Positions 33,261 to 33,283 of a stretch of DNA of 33,283 bases are shown here, piece by piece. Positions within the stretch are counted from its first letter, which is position 1. The number at the start of each line of letters is the position of its first letter. This DNA comes from Muribaculaceae bacterium (GTDB lineage: Bacteria; Bacteroidota; Bacteroidia; Bacteroidales; Muribaculaceae). Below the pieces are notes generated by a model. That model saw only the letters and a list, made by a program, of their open reading frames with translations, had not been told where the DNA came from and did no database searches. The stretch spans positions 1 through 33,283 of the forward strand of contig JAFZRJ010000016.1 of assembly GCA_017619935.1 (NCBI GenBank). Direction: 5' to 3'. A program made the position numbers and the translations under genes.

Positions 33261-33283
33261 GGTCGAAAATGAGTATATTCACG

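Noticed and set aside
33037-33282. 81-residue frame at the right edge on the minus strand
   Set aside because: It runs through the operon promoter and the palindrome cluster, has no recognisable domain and a non-protein-like composition.

Overview
The window reads as a chromosomal segment from a strictly or mostly anaerobic member of the order Bacteroidales. The evidence is the recurrent Bacteroidetes-type promoter (-7 box TAnnTTTG), the near absence of Shine-Dalgarno sites, Bacteroidetes-style MreC/MreD/RodA proteins, and a diverged EF-G paralogue of the kind known from gut Bacteroides. Family-level placement is not possible from sequence reading alone. No phage, IS element, CRISPR array, tRNA or rRNA gene was seen.

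Left part (1-11400): two small unknown minus-strand genes at the edge are followed by a divergent plus-strand pair encoding an NfnAB-type ferredoxin/NADP+ oxidoreductase. A minus-strand operon follows, purH-mreB-mreC-mreD-mrdA-rodA, which joins the last steps of IMP synthesis to the rod-shape machinery. Upstream of purH, on the same strand, lies the RNase P RNA gene.

Middle part (11400-18480): a small secreted protein made of six 20-residue YSSDI repeats; hemW, whose promoter lies in one copy of a tandem duplication; a translation factor related to EF-G whose G domain has lost key GTPase residues (EF-G2 type); and a tightly coupled minus-strand operon for a free methionine-R-sulfoxide reductase, a low-molecular-weight protein tyrosine phosphatase and a secreted C69 dipeptidase.

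Right part (18440-33100): one minus-strand operon of 15 genes, about 14.5 kb, from a promoter near 33080 to a strong intrinsic terminator at 18442-18475. Its order is atoD-kal-kce-kdd-kamA-kamB-kamC-kamD-kamE-atoA-crt-hbd-bcd-etfB-etfA. It encodes lysine fermentation to butyrate: lysine to beta-lysine (KamA), to 3,5-diaminohexanoate (KamDE, kept active by the proposed reactivase KamB/KamC), oxidation (Kdd), acetyl-CoA-dependent cleavage to acetoacetate and 3-aminobutyryl-CoA (Kce), deamination to crotonyl-CoA (Kal), reduction to butyryl-CoA (Bcd/EtfAB) and CoA transfer to acetoacetate (AtoAD). Hbd and Crt let acetoacetyl-CoA also be reduced to crotonyl-CoA. No thiolase, lysine transporter or regulator is encoded here. 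The NfnAB pair at the left could exchange electrons with the NADH and ferredoxin pools used by this pathway.

Most genes belong to known families. The items most worth a second look are the YSSDI repeat protein, the GTPase-motif-poor EF-G paralogue and its structured leader, the MutS-like KamC with its P-loop partner KamB, the split CoA-transferase genes, and the duplicated hemW promoter element.
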